A stretch of DNA of 64,000 nucleotides from GCA-003244245 sp050699575 (GCA_050699575.1 JBOHFG010000260.1:24740-88739), one strand, 5' to 3'; numbered from the stretch's first letter, positions 34,871 to 43,542 are shown. Notes: generated by a model from the sequence alone, not told the origin. Program-made: numbers and translations.

Positions 34871-34902
34871 GTGATCTTGATCACTACTTGTGATCTGATC
34901 AC
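34871..34902. promoter_or_regulatory. Two tandem palindromic operator-like sites
   Basis: GTGATCTTGATCAC (34871-34884, 14 bp) and GTGATCTGATCAC (34890-34902, 13 bp) are each perfect inverted repeats and are followed by CACTAC on the plus strand, forming a direct repeat of about 19 bp. The first fits the GTGA-N6-TCAC core of CRP/GlxR sites; the second has N5. They lie upstream of the small Cys4 gene and, beyond it, NlpC/P60 paralogue 1. Regulation by a CRP-family or other dimeric factor is inference. Confidence 0.65.
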
Positions 34903-34991
34903 TACGGACGGTAGACCGCGACACTGACAGTTTCGGACGCTCGAGTGGCCTGGCGAACCAATTCGGGCAGTTGTTGAGTCCGGAGAGTGGA

Positions 34992-36035
34992 TCACCCGAT
35001 CCGGCGGATCGCCGCGACGTCACGCCAGGGCACCCTGGCGACCTTGACAACATCACCGCTCTGCGGGGCGTTGATGTAGAGCCCATTTCCGACGTAGATG
35101 CCGATGTGACTCACCGGCGAGTACAGCGCGATGAGATCTCCTGGTAGCAGGCCCGACGCCACCGCGGTGCCCACCCTGGCCTGATCGAAGGCCACCCTCG
35201 GTAGACTCACGCCGGCCTGCCGGTAGGCCCACATCACCAGTCCTGAGCAATCGAAGGTGCTCGGCCCTTCGGCGCCCCAGATGTACGGTGCTCCCTGCCG
35301 GGTCAGCGCAGCACGCAGGGCCCTGATCCCGATGGTGTCACCCACCAGGTCAACCGGATAGTCGGTGAATCCTTCGGAGGCGTAATGGGCGAACTCATCG
35401 GCGGTGAGCTTGCCAAGGCGCTCCTGCACCAGTGTGATCTGGCGGCCCATCTCAAGGCGGGCCTGCGCCACATCGCCGGCTATCCGAGCGGCATCAAGTT
35501 CCGCGACGGCCGCTCGAGTCTCGGCATCAGTGGCCGCAAGCTTTGCCTGTTCCGCGCGCGAGACCACTGCCGCGAGCTTGTCCATCGCGGCTCTGTTGCT
35601 CACCGCCAGCACGTCCAGCGCGGCCAGCTGGTCCATGAATTGTTGCGGCGAGTCGCTAATCAGCATCGCGGTGAGGCTGCTGATCCGGACGCCTTCGAAA
35701 GTGGCGCTGGTCAGCCGATCGACCTGGACCCGGAAGGCGCCCTGAGCCGCGCGAGCCTCATCAGCGACGGCCGTCGCGGCTGCCGCATCACTGTGCGCCC
35801 GCTCCGCATCGGCCCTGCGGGCCACCAGACGGTCCGTGGCCAGTTTCCACTGTTCGGTGATCACCTCTGCCTGGCGACTCAGCGCACGAGCCTGCGCAAC
35901 GGTGCCGGTAGGATCAGCTGCCGAGCCAGGACCAGGATCAGCTACTGCAGGAGTTACCGGCATGATCAGCACGGCAGCAATGGCCACGCCAACTGCTAGG
36001 CTCCGAAGCGCACGACCACGACGATACGAGATCAC
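34992..36035 (-). CDS. Secreted NlpC/P60 peptidoglycan endopeptidase with coiled-coil N-terminus (paralogue 2)
   Basis: The 347-residue paralogue of the 33308-34381 protein has the same layout: signal peptide (RSLAVGVAIAAVLIMPVTPA then VAD), coiled coil, and NlpC/P60 domain with nucleophile C263 in TFDCSGLVMW and H310 in SHIGIYVGNGLYI. The last 40 residues are almost the same in both copies (NAPQSGDVVKV shared). GTG at 36035 is preferred because AGGAG lies upstream in a leader nearly identical to that of paralogue 1; an upstream in-frame start adds 13 residues. It follows trpD with a hairpin between. Confidence 0.91.
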   Translation of the reverse strand: MISYRRGRALRSLAVGVAIAAVLIMPVTPAVADPGPGSAADPTGTVAQARALSRQAEVITEQWKLATDRLVARRADAERAHSDAAAATAVADEARAAQGAFRVQVDRLTSATFEGVRISSLTAMLISDSPQQFMDQLAALDVLAVSNRAAMDKLAAVVSRAEQAKLAATDAETRAAVAELDAARIAGDVAQARLEMGRQITLVQERLGKLTADEFAHYASEGFTDYPVDLVGDTIGIRALRAALTRQGAPYIWGAEGPSTFDCSGLVMWAYRQAGVSLPRVAFDQARVGTAVASGLLPGDLIALYSPVSHIGIYVGNGLYINAPQSGDVVKVARVPWRDVAAIRRIG

Positions 36036-36086
36036 CCGCGGTTGTCTCCTGTTCTTGGAACTCACCGTCCACACGCGCGACTATGA

Positions 36087-36105
36087 GCGGGAGACCACCT
36101 CCCGC
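36087..36105. terminator. Hairpin between trpD and NlpC/P60 paralogue 2
   Basis: GCGGGAG (36087-36093) pairs exactly with CTCCCGC (36099-36105) around a 5-nt loop. It lies 55 nt after the trpD stop and 51 nt before the next start, so it probably ends trpD transcription. There is no U-tract, which is common in high-GC bacteria. Confidence 0.55.
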
Positions 36106-36160
36106 ATGTCGCCTAACGGCATCCCAGGACTTCTAGGCGCGGATCTTCACTCGAAAGGAG

Positions 36161-37222
36161 TCAGCGCGCAGTCGCGGACAGCTCAACGGTCAGCCTCGTC
36201 CAACGCTCCAGCAGTGCCGCGGCAGCTCCGGAATCAACAGCGCCGGCTGCACGCTGTGCCATTTTTCGGAGATCACCGAGCAGATCTCCGGATGGGCCAT
36301 GATATGCCACCAGCGCCGCGGCTGCGCTGAGGAGAACGGCATCCCGAACCGGACCAGGATCGCCGGCGAGGACATGCCGAACAGCATCGGCATTGATCGC
36401 CACGTCCCCACCACGCAGATCTTCGCGACGGGCTACCGGCACGCCCAACGCAGTCGGGTCCACCTGGTCACGCCGGACCACGCCACCGTCGACCACCCAC
36501 ACCGAGGTGGTGGTGGTGGTGGTGATCTCGTCGAGCCCATCGTCACCACGGACCACCAGCGCGCTGGCTCCCCGGTCGGCGAGCACCTGGGCCATCACCG
36601 GCGCCATCCGCAGATCCGCACAACCCACCAGCCCGGCAACCGGCTGCGCCGGATTGGTCAGCGGTCCGAGAAAGTTGAAAAACGTGGGTATCCCGATCTC
36701 CCGGCGCACCTCGGCGGCATGTCGCATCGCCGGATGGAACCGAGGTGCGAAACAAAACCCGATTCCGACCTCGGTGACGCAACGGGCCACCTGGTCAGGG
36801 CCGAGATCGATGGCCACCCCCAGTGCCTCGAGCACATCCGCAGCACCACACTGGGAGGACGCCGCACGGTTGCCGTGCTTGACCACGGGGGCGCCAGCTG
36901 CAGCAGTAACCAGCGCGGCCATCGTAGAGATGTTGACGGTGTGCGCTTGGTCACCACCGGTGCCGACCACATCGACCGCCCGATGTGGCACCCGCACCCG
37001 GCCAGCGTGCGAAAGCATGCCCTCAGCCAGGCCGGCGACCTCAGCCGGAGTCTCACCCTTGACCCGCATCGCCACCACGAACGCGGCCACCTGCGCGTTC
37101 GTGGCCAAACCGGACATCACCTGGTCCATCGCCCAGAGCGTGTCCGGCGCATCCAGGTCCGCTCCGGCGACCAGCTGGCTGAGCAGCGCTGGCCAGCTAC
37201 GGGAACGAGTCGGCACCACCAT
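36161..37222 (-). CDS. trpD: Anthranilate phosphoribosyltransferase
   Basis: The 353-residue enzyme joins anthranilate and PRPP in tryptophan synthesis. VDVVGTGGDQAHTVNISTMA is the PRPP-binding GTGGD motif, KHGNRAASSQCGAADVLEAL holds the KHGN motif, and RFHPAMRHAAEVRREIG and FNFLGPLTNPA are typical. GDDGLDEI is followed by six consecutive threonines from an (ACC)6 run, longer than the usual T-T-S. ATG at 37222 gives the normal length. trpD stands alone here, away from other trp genes, as in mycobacteria. Confidence 0.95.
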   Translation of the reverse strand: MVVPTRSRSWPALLSQLVAGADLDAPDTLWAMDQVMSGLATNAQVAAFVVAMRVKGETPAEVAGLAEGMLSHAGRVRVPHRAVDVVGTGGDQAHTVNISTMAALVTAAAGAPVVKHGNRAASSQCGAADVLEALGVAIDLGPDQVARCVTEVGIGFCFAPRFHPAMRHAAEVRREIGIPTFFNFLGPLTNPAQPVAGLVGCADLRMAPVMAQVLADRGASALVVRGDDGLDEITTTTTTSVWVVDGGVVRRDQVDPTALGVPVARREDLRGGDVAINADAVRHVLAGDPGPVRDAVLLSAAAALVAYHGPSGDLLGDLRKMAQRAAGAVDSGAAAALLERWTRLTVELSATAR

Positions 37223-37233
37223 GCTGAGCGGCC

Positions 37234-37650
37234 TCAGCCGTTCACCGCCTGCGGCCGGTGCGTGCGAAGCACCTCGGCCACGGTCTCGGCAGCGACCAGC
37301 GGATCCAGCGGATGCACGATCACCGCATCGGCCTGCGACCAGACCGCCAACCAGCGGTCGTCCCGGCGTCGCACTGAGATGATCACCGGTGGGCATCGCG
37401 CAATCTCATTCTTGAGCTGGCGGGACAACCCCATCCCACCGATGGGCTGCGCTTCACCATCCAAGATCGCAAGACCTACCCCACCGGCGTCGACCTCGGT
37501 CAGCACCTCAGCGATCGTCGCGGCCTCGACATAACGCAGCCGGCCGACATCCGGCGCAGGACGTTGGCCGACAGCGTTGATGATGGCCTCACGCACCGCT
37601 GGTCGGTGGCTGAAGACCAGTACCGTGGTGGCGCTGGTGGCGGCGCTCAT
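37234..37650 (-). CDS. Degenerate receiver-domain protein upstream of trpD
   Basis: The 138-residue single-domain protein has a receiver-like fold: TTVLVFSHRPAVREAIINAV as beta-1/alpha-1, GVGLAILDGEAQPIGGMGLS with D64 at the phospho-acceptor position, and CPPVIISVRRRDD. The paired acidic residues that bind Mg2+ at the end of beta-1 are replaced by FSHR, so normal phosphorylation is unlikely. It may act as a pseudo-receiver through protein contacts. It is 11 nt from trpD on the same strand and divergent from ctaE. Function unknown. Confidence 0.75.
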   Translation of the reverse strand: MSAATSATTVLVFSHRPAVREAIINAVGQRPAPDVGRLRYVEAATIAEVLTEVDAGGVGLAILDGEAQPIGGMGLSRQLKNEIARCPPVIISVRRRDDRWLAVWSQADAVIVHPLDPLVAAETVAEVLRTHRPQAVNG

Positions 37651-37755
37651 CTGCGTTCGAGCATCTGTGGTCGAGGTCCTCGGTGTCGGTGGTGTGCCGA
37701 TCTTATAGGACGATAAACCCCGGCGACGCGGGCCGCTACGACATCACCCTGCATA

Positions 37756-38391
37756 ATGTTCATCGTGACCTCGTCCAGCCTGGCAGGGCCCTCCATCAGC
37801 CAGCGGGTGCACTCGCTCAACCGGCCCAACATGGTCAGCGTCGGAACCATCGTATGGCTGTCCAGCGAGCTGATGTTCTTCGCCGGCCTGTTCGCGATGT
37901 TCTTCACGGTGAAGGCACAGCACGACGGTCCGTGGCCGCCGATCCTCGCCTCCACCGGCGAGCCGATCCTGCTCAACAAGCCCTATGCGGTGGTGGTCAC
38001 GATCATCCTGGTGTCCTCGTCGTTCACCTGCCAATGGGGGGTCTTCAAGGCCGAGCAGGGCGACGTGTTCGGCCTTCGGCTCTGGTACACCATCACGTTA
38101 ATCATGGGCACGATGTTCGTGCTGGGCCAGGCCAACGAGTACCGCAACCTCATCCACGAGGGTGTCACGATCCCCTCCGGGGCCTACGGCACCGTCTTTT
38201 ACCTCACCACCGGGTTCCACGGCTTGCACGTGACCGGCGGCCTCATTGCGTTCATCTTTCTCATCGTCCGGACCAAGCTAAGCAAGTTCACCCCCGCCCA
38301 GGCGACCGCCGCAATCGTCGTGTCCTACTACTGGCACTTCGTCGACGTGGTGTGGATTGGACTGTTCGCCACCATCTACTTCTTGCCCTAG
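37756..38391 (+). CDS. ctaE: Cytochrome c oxidase subunit III
   Basis: The 211-residue membrane subunit of the aa3 oxidase has five predicted helices and no heme or copper. NRPNMVSVGTIVWLSSELMF, ASSFTCQWGVFKAE-like SSSFTCQWGVFKAEQGD, TGFHGLHVTGGLIAF and YYWHFVDVVWIGLF are subunit III hallmarks. The ATG at 37756 is used here; a GTG at 37765 gives a start that aligns better with mycobacterial CtaE, and neither has a clear ribosome site. It heads the ctaE-qcrCAB cluster. Confidence 0.94.
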   Translation: MFIVTSSSLAGPSISQRVHSLNRPNMVSVGTIVWLSSELMFFAGLFAMFFTVKAQHDGPWPPILASTGEPILLNKPYAVVVTIILVSSSFTCQWGVFKAEQGDVFGLRLWYTITLIMGTMFVLGQANEYRNLIHEGVTIPSGAYGTVFYLTTGFHGLHVTGGLIAFIFLIVRTKLSKFTPAQATAAIVVSYYWHFVDVVWIGLFATIYFLP

Positions 38392-38459
38392 TACCGCCAC
38401 CGCGACGCGGGAGGCTCCAGCACCGAACCGGAACGAGACAGCAGGGGTAGCCCAGACTG

Positions 38460-39332
38460 ATGAGCAGCGCAACACCAGACAGCGCCACACCAGACTCCGG
38501 AGTGAACCCCCCCGGCCGGGGACCGACACGTCCACGGCGGTGGGGAGTGCGACGGTGGGGAGTGCACAGCCGGCTACGCCGTCGAGTGTCGGGGATGCTT
38601 GCCCTTGCTGTGGCGTTGTTGGCTGCCGGTGGGCTGTACACGGTGTTCGCCCCGCAGCCGCAGACCGCGCACGCGCAGGCGGATCCAGCACTCGTGCGCC
38701 AGGGTGAACAGCTCTACAACAATGCCTGCATCAGCTGCCACGGTGAAAACCTGCAAGGGGTGCAGGCCCGCGGGCCGAGTCTGATCGGTGTCGGCGAGGC
38801 TGCGGTGTACTTCCAGGTCTCCACCGGGCGGATGCCCGCAGTGCGCCAGGAAGCCCAGATCGCCAAGAAACCGGTCAAGTTCAGCCCCGAGGAGATCGAC
38901 GCACTGGGCGCCTTCGTCCAGGCCAATGGTGGCGGGCCGGTGGTGCCCAAGGAGAGTCTCGCCGGCGGCGACCCAGCTCGGGGCGGCGAGTTGTTCCGGC
39001 TTAACTGCGCCTCCTGCCATAACTTCACCGGACGCGGTATCGCCCTGTCCTCCGGTAAATACGCACCCGCGATCAAGGACGTGAACCCCCAGCAGATCTA
39101 CACCGCGATGGTCAGCGGGCCGCAGAGCATGCCCAGGTTCTCCGACCGCCAGCTGACTCCGCAGGAGAAGCGGGACGTCATTGCCTACCTCCAATCGATC
39201 ATGGATGAGCGCAACAATCCGGGCGGCTACTCGCTGGGTGGTTACGGGCCGATCTCCGAGGGTCTGATCGCGTGGATCGTCGGGATCTCAGCGCTGGTCG
39301 CCGTCACACTGTGGATTGGAGCGAAAGCATGA
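38460..39332 (+). CDS. qcrC: Di-heme cytochrome c subunit of the bc1 complex
   Basis: The 290-residue membrane-anchored protein has two c-type heme sites, C90-IS-C93-H94 and C183-AS-C186-H187, typical of the actinobacterial QcrC that passes electrons straight to CtaC without a soluble cytochrome c. There is an N-terminal signal anchor (MLALAVALLAAGGLYTVF) and a C-terminal helix (IAWIVGISALVAVTLWIG). The cytosolic N-terminus has two short internal duplications (SATPDSATPDS, RRWGVRRWGV). Its stop overlaps the qcrA start (ATGA). Confidence 0.96.
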   Translation: MSSATPDSATPDSGVNPPGRGPTRPRRWGVRRWGVHSRLRRRVSGMLALAVALLAAGGLYTVFAPQPQTAHAQADPALVRQGEQLYNNACISCHGENLQGVQARGPSLIGVGEAAVYFQVSTGRMPAVRQEAQIAKKPVKFSPEEIDALGAFVQANGGGPVVPKESLAGGDPARGGELFRLNCASCHNFTGRGIALSSGKYAPAIKDVNPQQIYTAMVSGPQSMPRFSDRQLTPQEKRDVIAYLQSIMDERNNPGGYSLGGYGPISEGLIAWIVGISALVAVTLWIGAKA

Positions 39333-39360
39333 GCGGGGATCGGAGCGAAAGCATGAGCGG
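39318..39360 (+). repeat. Tandem duplication of the qcrA ribosome site and start codon
   Basis: GGAGCGAAAGCATGAGCGG occurs at 39318-39336 and again at 39342-39360, a period of 24 nt. Each copy has a GGAG, an 8-nt spacer and an ATG. Both ATGs (39329 and 39353) are in the qcrA frame, so two products differing by eight residues are possible. Confidence 0.93.
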
Positions 39361-40495
39361 CCACGGCGGATCCAACGTGGGCTCGGCTGGGCAGCAACGC
39401 CCCCCCAGCGATGCGGACCTGGCGAGCGCTAGCCAGGAAGAGCTGGTCCGGCTTGGCTTGGCCCTGGACGGGGTGACCATCACCCACCGGGAGGACCCGT
39501 TCCCGGTGCCAGGAACCCGAGCAGAGAAACGCATCGAGCGCAAGGTCACGCAGTGGTTCATCATCGCCGCGCTGGCGGGGTTGGGGTTTCTGGCCGTCTA
39601 CCTGTTCTGGCCCTATGAGTACGCCCCGCCCGGTAGCCCGGGTAGCCGGCACCTGCTCTACACGCTCTACACACCGATCATCGGGGTCCTGCTCGGGTTG
39701 GCGATATTCGCCATCGGTAGCGGGACAATCGCCTACGCCAAGCAACTGCTACCGCACGAGACCGCAGTACAGGAGCGCCATATCGGCGGCTCCGCGCCAG
39801 TGGACCGGGTGACCACCGGCGCGATCCTGGCCGACTCCGGCACCCATAGCGGTATCGCGCGACGGTCGGCGATCACGCGAGCCGCCGGTCTCGGGGCCGG
39901 CGTCATGGGTGCCGGAGTGGGAGTCCTCGCGCTGGGCGGGCTGGTGCGCAATCCGTGGAAGGGCGGGAACCTCGCGGCGCTGTGGGTCACACCCTGGCGC
40001 TCGGACAGCGGTGAGCCGGTGTTCCTCCGCTACGACAAAGAGCAGCTCACCCTTGCGCGCCCTGAAGATCTTGCTGCCGGGAGCATCGCGACGGTCTTCC
40101 CGTACAAGCGTTCCTGGTCGGAGAAGCAGACCCACGATGCGCTACGCGCGTCCGACAGCCCGGTAATGCTGATCAGGTTGCATCCTGAGCAGGCGGCGCA
40201 GGTCGTCCAGCGCAAAGGCCAGGTCGGCTTCAACTACGGCGACTTCTACGCGTACTCCAAAATCTGCACCCACCTGGGCTGCCCCGCTTCGCTGTACGAG
40301 TCGCAGACCGCACGGGTGCTGTGCCCATGTCACCAGTCACAGTTCGACATGTTGCAGTACGCCAAGCCGGTCTTCGGCCCGGCTACGAGGGCCTTGCCAC
40401 AGCTGCACATCTCAGTCAACGATGAGGGATACTTCTACGCCAAGGGTGACTTCATCGAGCCCGTGGGACCAGCGTTCTGGGAGCGGAGGTCATGA
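39329..40495 (+). CDS. qcrA: Rieske iron-sulfur subunit of the bc1 complex
   Basis: The 388-residue subunit has three predicted N-terminal helices, as in other actinobacteria, and a C-terminal Rieske domain holding a 2Fe-2S cluster. ICTHLGCPASLY and VLCPCHQSQFD give the two Cys and two His ligands and the disulfide Cys pair. ATG at 39329 overlaps the qcrC stop; a second ATG with its own copied ribosome site is at 39353. The stop overlaps the qcrB start by 4 nt, so qcrC-A-B are translationally coupled. Confidence 0.95.
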   Translation: MSGDRSESMSGHGGSNVGSAGQQRPPSDADLASASQEELVRLGLALDGVTITHREDPFPVPGTRAEKRIERKVTQWFIIAALAGLGFLAVYLFWPYEYAPPGSPGSRHLLYTLYTPIIGVLLGLAIFAIGSGTIAYAKQLLPHETAVQERHIGGSAPVDRVTTGAILADSGTHSGIARRSAITRAAGLGAGVMGAGVGVLALGGLVRNPWKGGNLAALWVTPWRSDSGEPVFLRYDKEQLTLARPEDLAAGSIATVFPYKRSWSEKQTHDALRASDSPVMLIRLHPEQAAQVVQRKGQVGFNYGDFYAYSKICTHLGCPASLYESQTARVLCPCHQSQFDMLQYAKPVFGPATRALPQLHISVNDEGYFYAKGDFIEPVGPAFWERRS

Positions 40496-42144
40496 GCGCG
40501 ATGGCACCGACCACCTCCGGCGGCCTCGCCGCCCGGGCTGGCACCACAGCCGACGAGCTGGACCAGCGGTTTCACCTGGCCGCCGGCCTGCGCCGGCAGA
40601 TCAACAAGGTCTTCCCGACGCACTGGTCGTTCATGCTCGGTGAGATCGCCCTGAACAGCTTCATCGTGCTGCTGCTGTCCGGGACGTACCTGACACTGTT
40701 CTTCGATCCCTCGATGGAGGAGGTCACGTACAACGGTGTCTACCAGAACCTCCGCGGGATCGAGATGTCCCGGGCCTTCGAGTCGACCCTGCAGCTGTCC
40801 TTCGACGTCCGCGGTGGGTTGTTCATCCGGCAGGTGCACCACTGGGCAGCGCTGCTGTTCGTCGCTGCCCTGGTAGCGCACATGTTCCGCACCTTCTTCA
40901 CCGGCGCCTTCCGTAAACCACGGGAGACAAACTGGACGATCGGCGTCGCCATCGCGATCCTGGCCGGGATTGAGGGCCTCACCGGCTACTCACTGCCCGA
41001 TGACCTGCTCTCGGGAACCGGTCTACGGATCATCTCAGCGATCACCATGTCACCACCGGTGATCGGCACCTGGGCGCATTGGGCGATCTTCGGTGGTGAG
41101 TTCCCCGGTAATATGATCATCCCTCGGTTCTTCATCATCCACGTGCTGGTCATCCCAGGCATCCTGCTCGCGCTCATCGCCGTACACCTCGGGTTGGTCT
41201 GGTACCAAAAGCACACTCAGTTCCCTGGGCCTGGGCGCACCGAGCGAAATGTGGTCGGCGTCCGCATCCTGCCGATCTTCGCGACGAAGGCCGGCGGCTT
41301 CGCCATGGTGAACATCGGTGTGATCTGCATCATGGCGGGCTTGTTCCAGATCAACCCGGTGTGGAACTTTGGCCCGTACAATCCGGCCCAGGTCTCCGCG
41401 GCCTCGCAGCCTGACTGGTACGTCGGTTGGCTCGACGGCTCCACCCGACTGTGGCCTGCCTGGGAGATCTACCTGGGGAATTACCTGATTCCCGCCTCGT
41501 TCTGGCCGACGGTGGTGATCCCTGGCATCATGTTCGGGCTGGCTTTCGCCTACCCGGCCATCGAGCGCAAGCTCACCAAGGACAACGCCTTCCACAACTT
41601 GCTGCAACGTCCCCGAGACGTCCCGGTACGAACCGGCTTGGGCATGATGGCGATCTCGTTCATGTTCGTGCTGCTGCTCTCCGGCGGCAACGACGTCATC
41701 GCGTACACCTTCGACATCTCGTTGAACGCCACTACCTGGGCAGGCCGGATTGGTCTGCTGCTGCTGCCCCCGATCTCGTACTACGTCACCTACCGCATCT
41801 GTCTCGGTTTGCAGCGCGCCGACCGTGTGATCCTCGAACACGGTATTGAGACCGGCATCATCAAGCGGCTGCCGCACGGTGAGTTCATCGAGATTCACCA
41901 ACCACTCGGTGGGGTCGACGCACACGGCCACCCCATCCCGCTGGAGTACCAGGGTGCTCGGGTACCTAAGCGGATGAACCAGCTGGGCTCGGCTGGTTCC
42001 CCCGTTCCCGGATCCCTGTTCCGGCCGGACCCGGCGGATCAGACCAAGGCGTTGCAGGAAGCTCGTCTGGATGCAGCGGGCAACGGGGTCAGCACCAAGA
42101 GCACAACCCGCAAGTTGGCCGGCCGGCCGAACCAGCCCGACTAG
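40492..42144 (+). CDS. qcrB: Cytochrome b subunit of the bc1 complex
   Basis: The 550-residue membrane subunit has eight or more helices and a C-terminal extension typical of actinobacteria. Heme-ligand histidines are in QVHHWAALLFVAALVAHMFR and FFIIHVLVIPGILLALIAVH, and the Qo motif region is LWPAWEIYLGNYLIPASFWP. It oxidises menaquinol and passes electrons to QcrA and through hemes bL and bH. It is the target of imidazopyridine drugs in mycobacteria. The stop shares CTAG with the convergent ctaF stop. Confidence 0.96.
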   Translation: MSAMAPTTSGGLAARAGTTADELDQRFHLAAGLRRQINKVFPTHWSFMLGEIALNSFIVLLLSGTYLTLFFDPSMEEVTYNGVYQNLRGIEMSRAFESTLQLSFDVRGGLFIRQVHHWAALLFVAALVAHMFRTFFTGAFRKPRETNWTIGVAIAILAGIEGLTGYSLPDDLLSGTGLRIISAITMSPPVIGTWAHWAIFGGEFPGNMIIPRFFIIHVLVIPGILLALIAVHLGLVWYQKHTQFPGPGRTERNVVGVRILPIFATKAGGFAMVNIGVICIMAGLFQINPVWNFGPYNPAQVSAASQPDWYVGWLDGSTRLWPAWEIYLGNYLIPASFWPTVVIPGIMFGLAFAYPAIERKLTKDNAFHNLLQRPRDVPVRTGLGMMAISFMFVLLLSGGNDVIAYTFDISLNATTWAGRIGLLLLPPISYYVTYRICLGLQRADRVILEHGIETGIIKRLPHGEFIEIHQPLGGVDAHGHPIPLEYQGARVPKRMNQLGSAGSPVPGSLFRPDPADQTKALQEARLDAAGNGVSTKSTTRKLAGRPNQPD

Positions 42145-42545
42145 TCCGGCTTGGGGCCGCCGATGTGGTACTCGAACACCAGGCCACCCACCGTGCCGAG
42201 CACCAGCGCGATGCCGATCACCACCATCCACCACTGATCGAGAGCGAGCGCGAAACCGAGCACGCTGGCCCCCAGCGCCATCCCGAATGGCCAGTAACTG
42301 CCCGGCGAGAAGAAACCCAGTTCACCAGCACCGTCGAAGATCTCCGCCTCGGCGTTGTCCTCTGGGCGCATCCGAACTCGTCGGGACACAAACCGGAAGT
42401 AGGTGCCGACGATGAGGGTCAGCCCACCGGTCAGAGTCAACCCAGCGGACCCGACCGGCTCACCGTGCGACAACAGACCGTAAACCACGGCGGACACGAA
42501 GAAGAACGCTGTAACGATCTCAAAGATCCGCGCCTCAACCCTCAT
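42141..42545 (-). CDS. ctaF: Cytochrome c oxidase subunit IV, actinobacterial type
   Basis: The 134-residue protein with four predicted helices (IFEIVTAFFFVSAVVYGLL, LTLTGGLTLIVGTYFRFVS, WPFGMALGASVLGFALAL, WWMVVIGIALVLGTVGGLVF) matches Rv2199c, subunit IV of the aa3 oxidase in the bc-aa3 supercomplex. It has a structural or assembly role with no cofactors. It follows ctaC after 31 nt on the same strand and ends in the shared CTAG with qcrB. Confidence 0.92.
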   Translation of the reverse strand: MRVEARIFEIVTAFFFVSAVVYGLLSHGEPVGSAGLTLTGGLTLIVGTYFRFVSRRVRMRPEDNAEAEIFDGAGELGFFSPGSYWPFGMALGASVLGFALALDQWWMVVIGIALVLGTVGGLVFEYHIGGPKPD

Positions 42546-42576
42546 GGTGCTGCCTCGCTCTCCACGCTGCCGAAGG

Positions 42577-43542
42577 TTAGTGGCCGCCCCGGACCTGGCT
42601 GGCCTCGCGGGCGGTGCGGTCGGTGTCGTACGGGAAGGTGGTCACTGCCCTGGGGGCGCACAGGTCGCCGCAGTTCAGCTGCGCGAGGGCCTCACCGGCG
42701 GTGTACGCGCGATGGGTCTGCGGGTTGACCTGCTCACGCAAGGCAAGAAACCGGTCGAACAGGTCAGGCGGCAATGCCCGGAGCTCGAAGTTCATCATGG
42801 CGTGATAGGTGCCGCACAACTCAGCGCAGCGGCCGACAAACGCCCCCTGGCGCTGCACCATGGTCTGGAAAACGTTGTCGGTATCGTTCTTCTCCGGTCG
42901 CGGGAAGACATCACGCTTGAAGAGGAAATCCGGAATGTAGAACGAGTGCAGGACGTCCGTGGATTCGATTCGATATTCGACAACCCGGTTGGTCGGCACC
43001 ACCAGGAGCGGGATGGTCGTCGATGACCCCACGGTGGACAGTGGTGCACCGTCCGCGGTCCGCCGGACCTGATAGACACCGCCGCTGCCGGGATTTTCCT
43101 GAAGGTACTGGAACTCCCAGTTCCATTGGAAGCCAATCACTCTGACGCGCAGGTCAGGATTGTCTACTTTGGCGTTGACGAAATTCTGCGCTGTCACGGT
43201 GAAGTAGAAGAGCACGGCAACGATCACCGTCGGGATGACCGTGTAAACGATCTCCAACGGCAAGTTGTACTGGGTCTGCCGGGGCATCTCGTCAGACTTT
43301 TTGCGGTGAAAAGTGACCGTCCACATGATCAACAATGCCACGATCAAACCTACCGCCAGGGCAGCTACCGTCGCCCAGATCCACAGCGCCCGCATCCGCT
43401 CGGCCTGTGGTGTGACACCCTCTGGCCAACCGAACGAGAAGGCCTGATATACCGAGCACCCCGTGGACAGCAACGCAACAGTGCCGACCAACCCGGCCAC
43501 CTTCAGCAGCCGAACCGCGCGGGGACTGACCACACCGATCAC
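42577..43542 (-). CDS. ctaC: Cytochrome c oxidase subunit II, lipoprotein form
   Basis: The 321-residue subunit has a lipoprotein signal (KVAGLVGTVALLSTGC), two transmembrane helices and a C-terminal cupredoxin domain with the CuA site: C-A-E-L-C in GRCAELCGTYHAMMNFELR, plus the distal His in VLHSFYIPDF. The GTG at 43542 was chosen because GGAGG is 8 nt upstream and it places the lipobox correctly; the longer frame runs past it without conserved sequence. It diverges from asnB across about 184 nt that probably hold both promoters. Confidence 0.95.
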   Translation of the reverse strand: MIGVVSPRAVRLLKVAGLVGTVALLSTGCSVYQAFSFGWPEGVTPQAERMRALWIWATVAALAVGLIVALLIMWTVTFHRKKSDEMPRQTQYNLPLEIVYTVIPTVIVAVLFYFTVTAQNFVNAKVDNPDLRVRVIGFQWNWEFQYLQENPGSGGVYQVRRTADGAPLSTVGSSTTIPLLVVPTNRVVEYRIESTDVLHSFYIPDFLFKRDVFPRPEKNDTDNVFQTMVQRQGAFVGRCAELCGTYHAMMNFELRALPPDLFDRFLALREQVNPQTHRAYTAGEALAQLNCGDLCAPRAVTTFPYDTDRTAREASQVRGGH

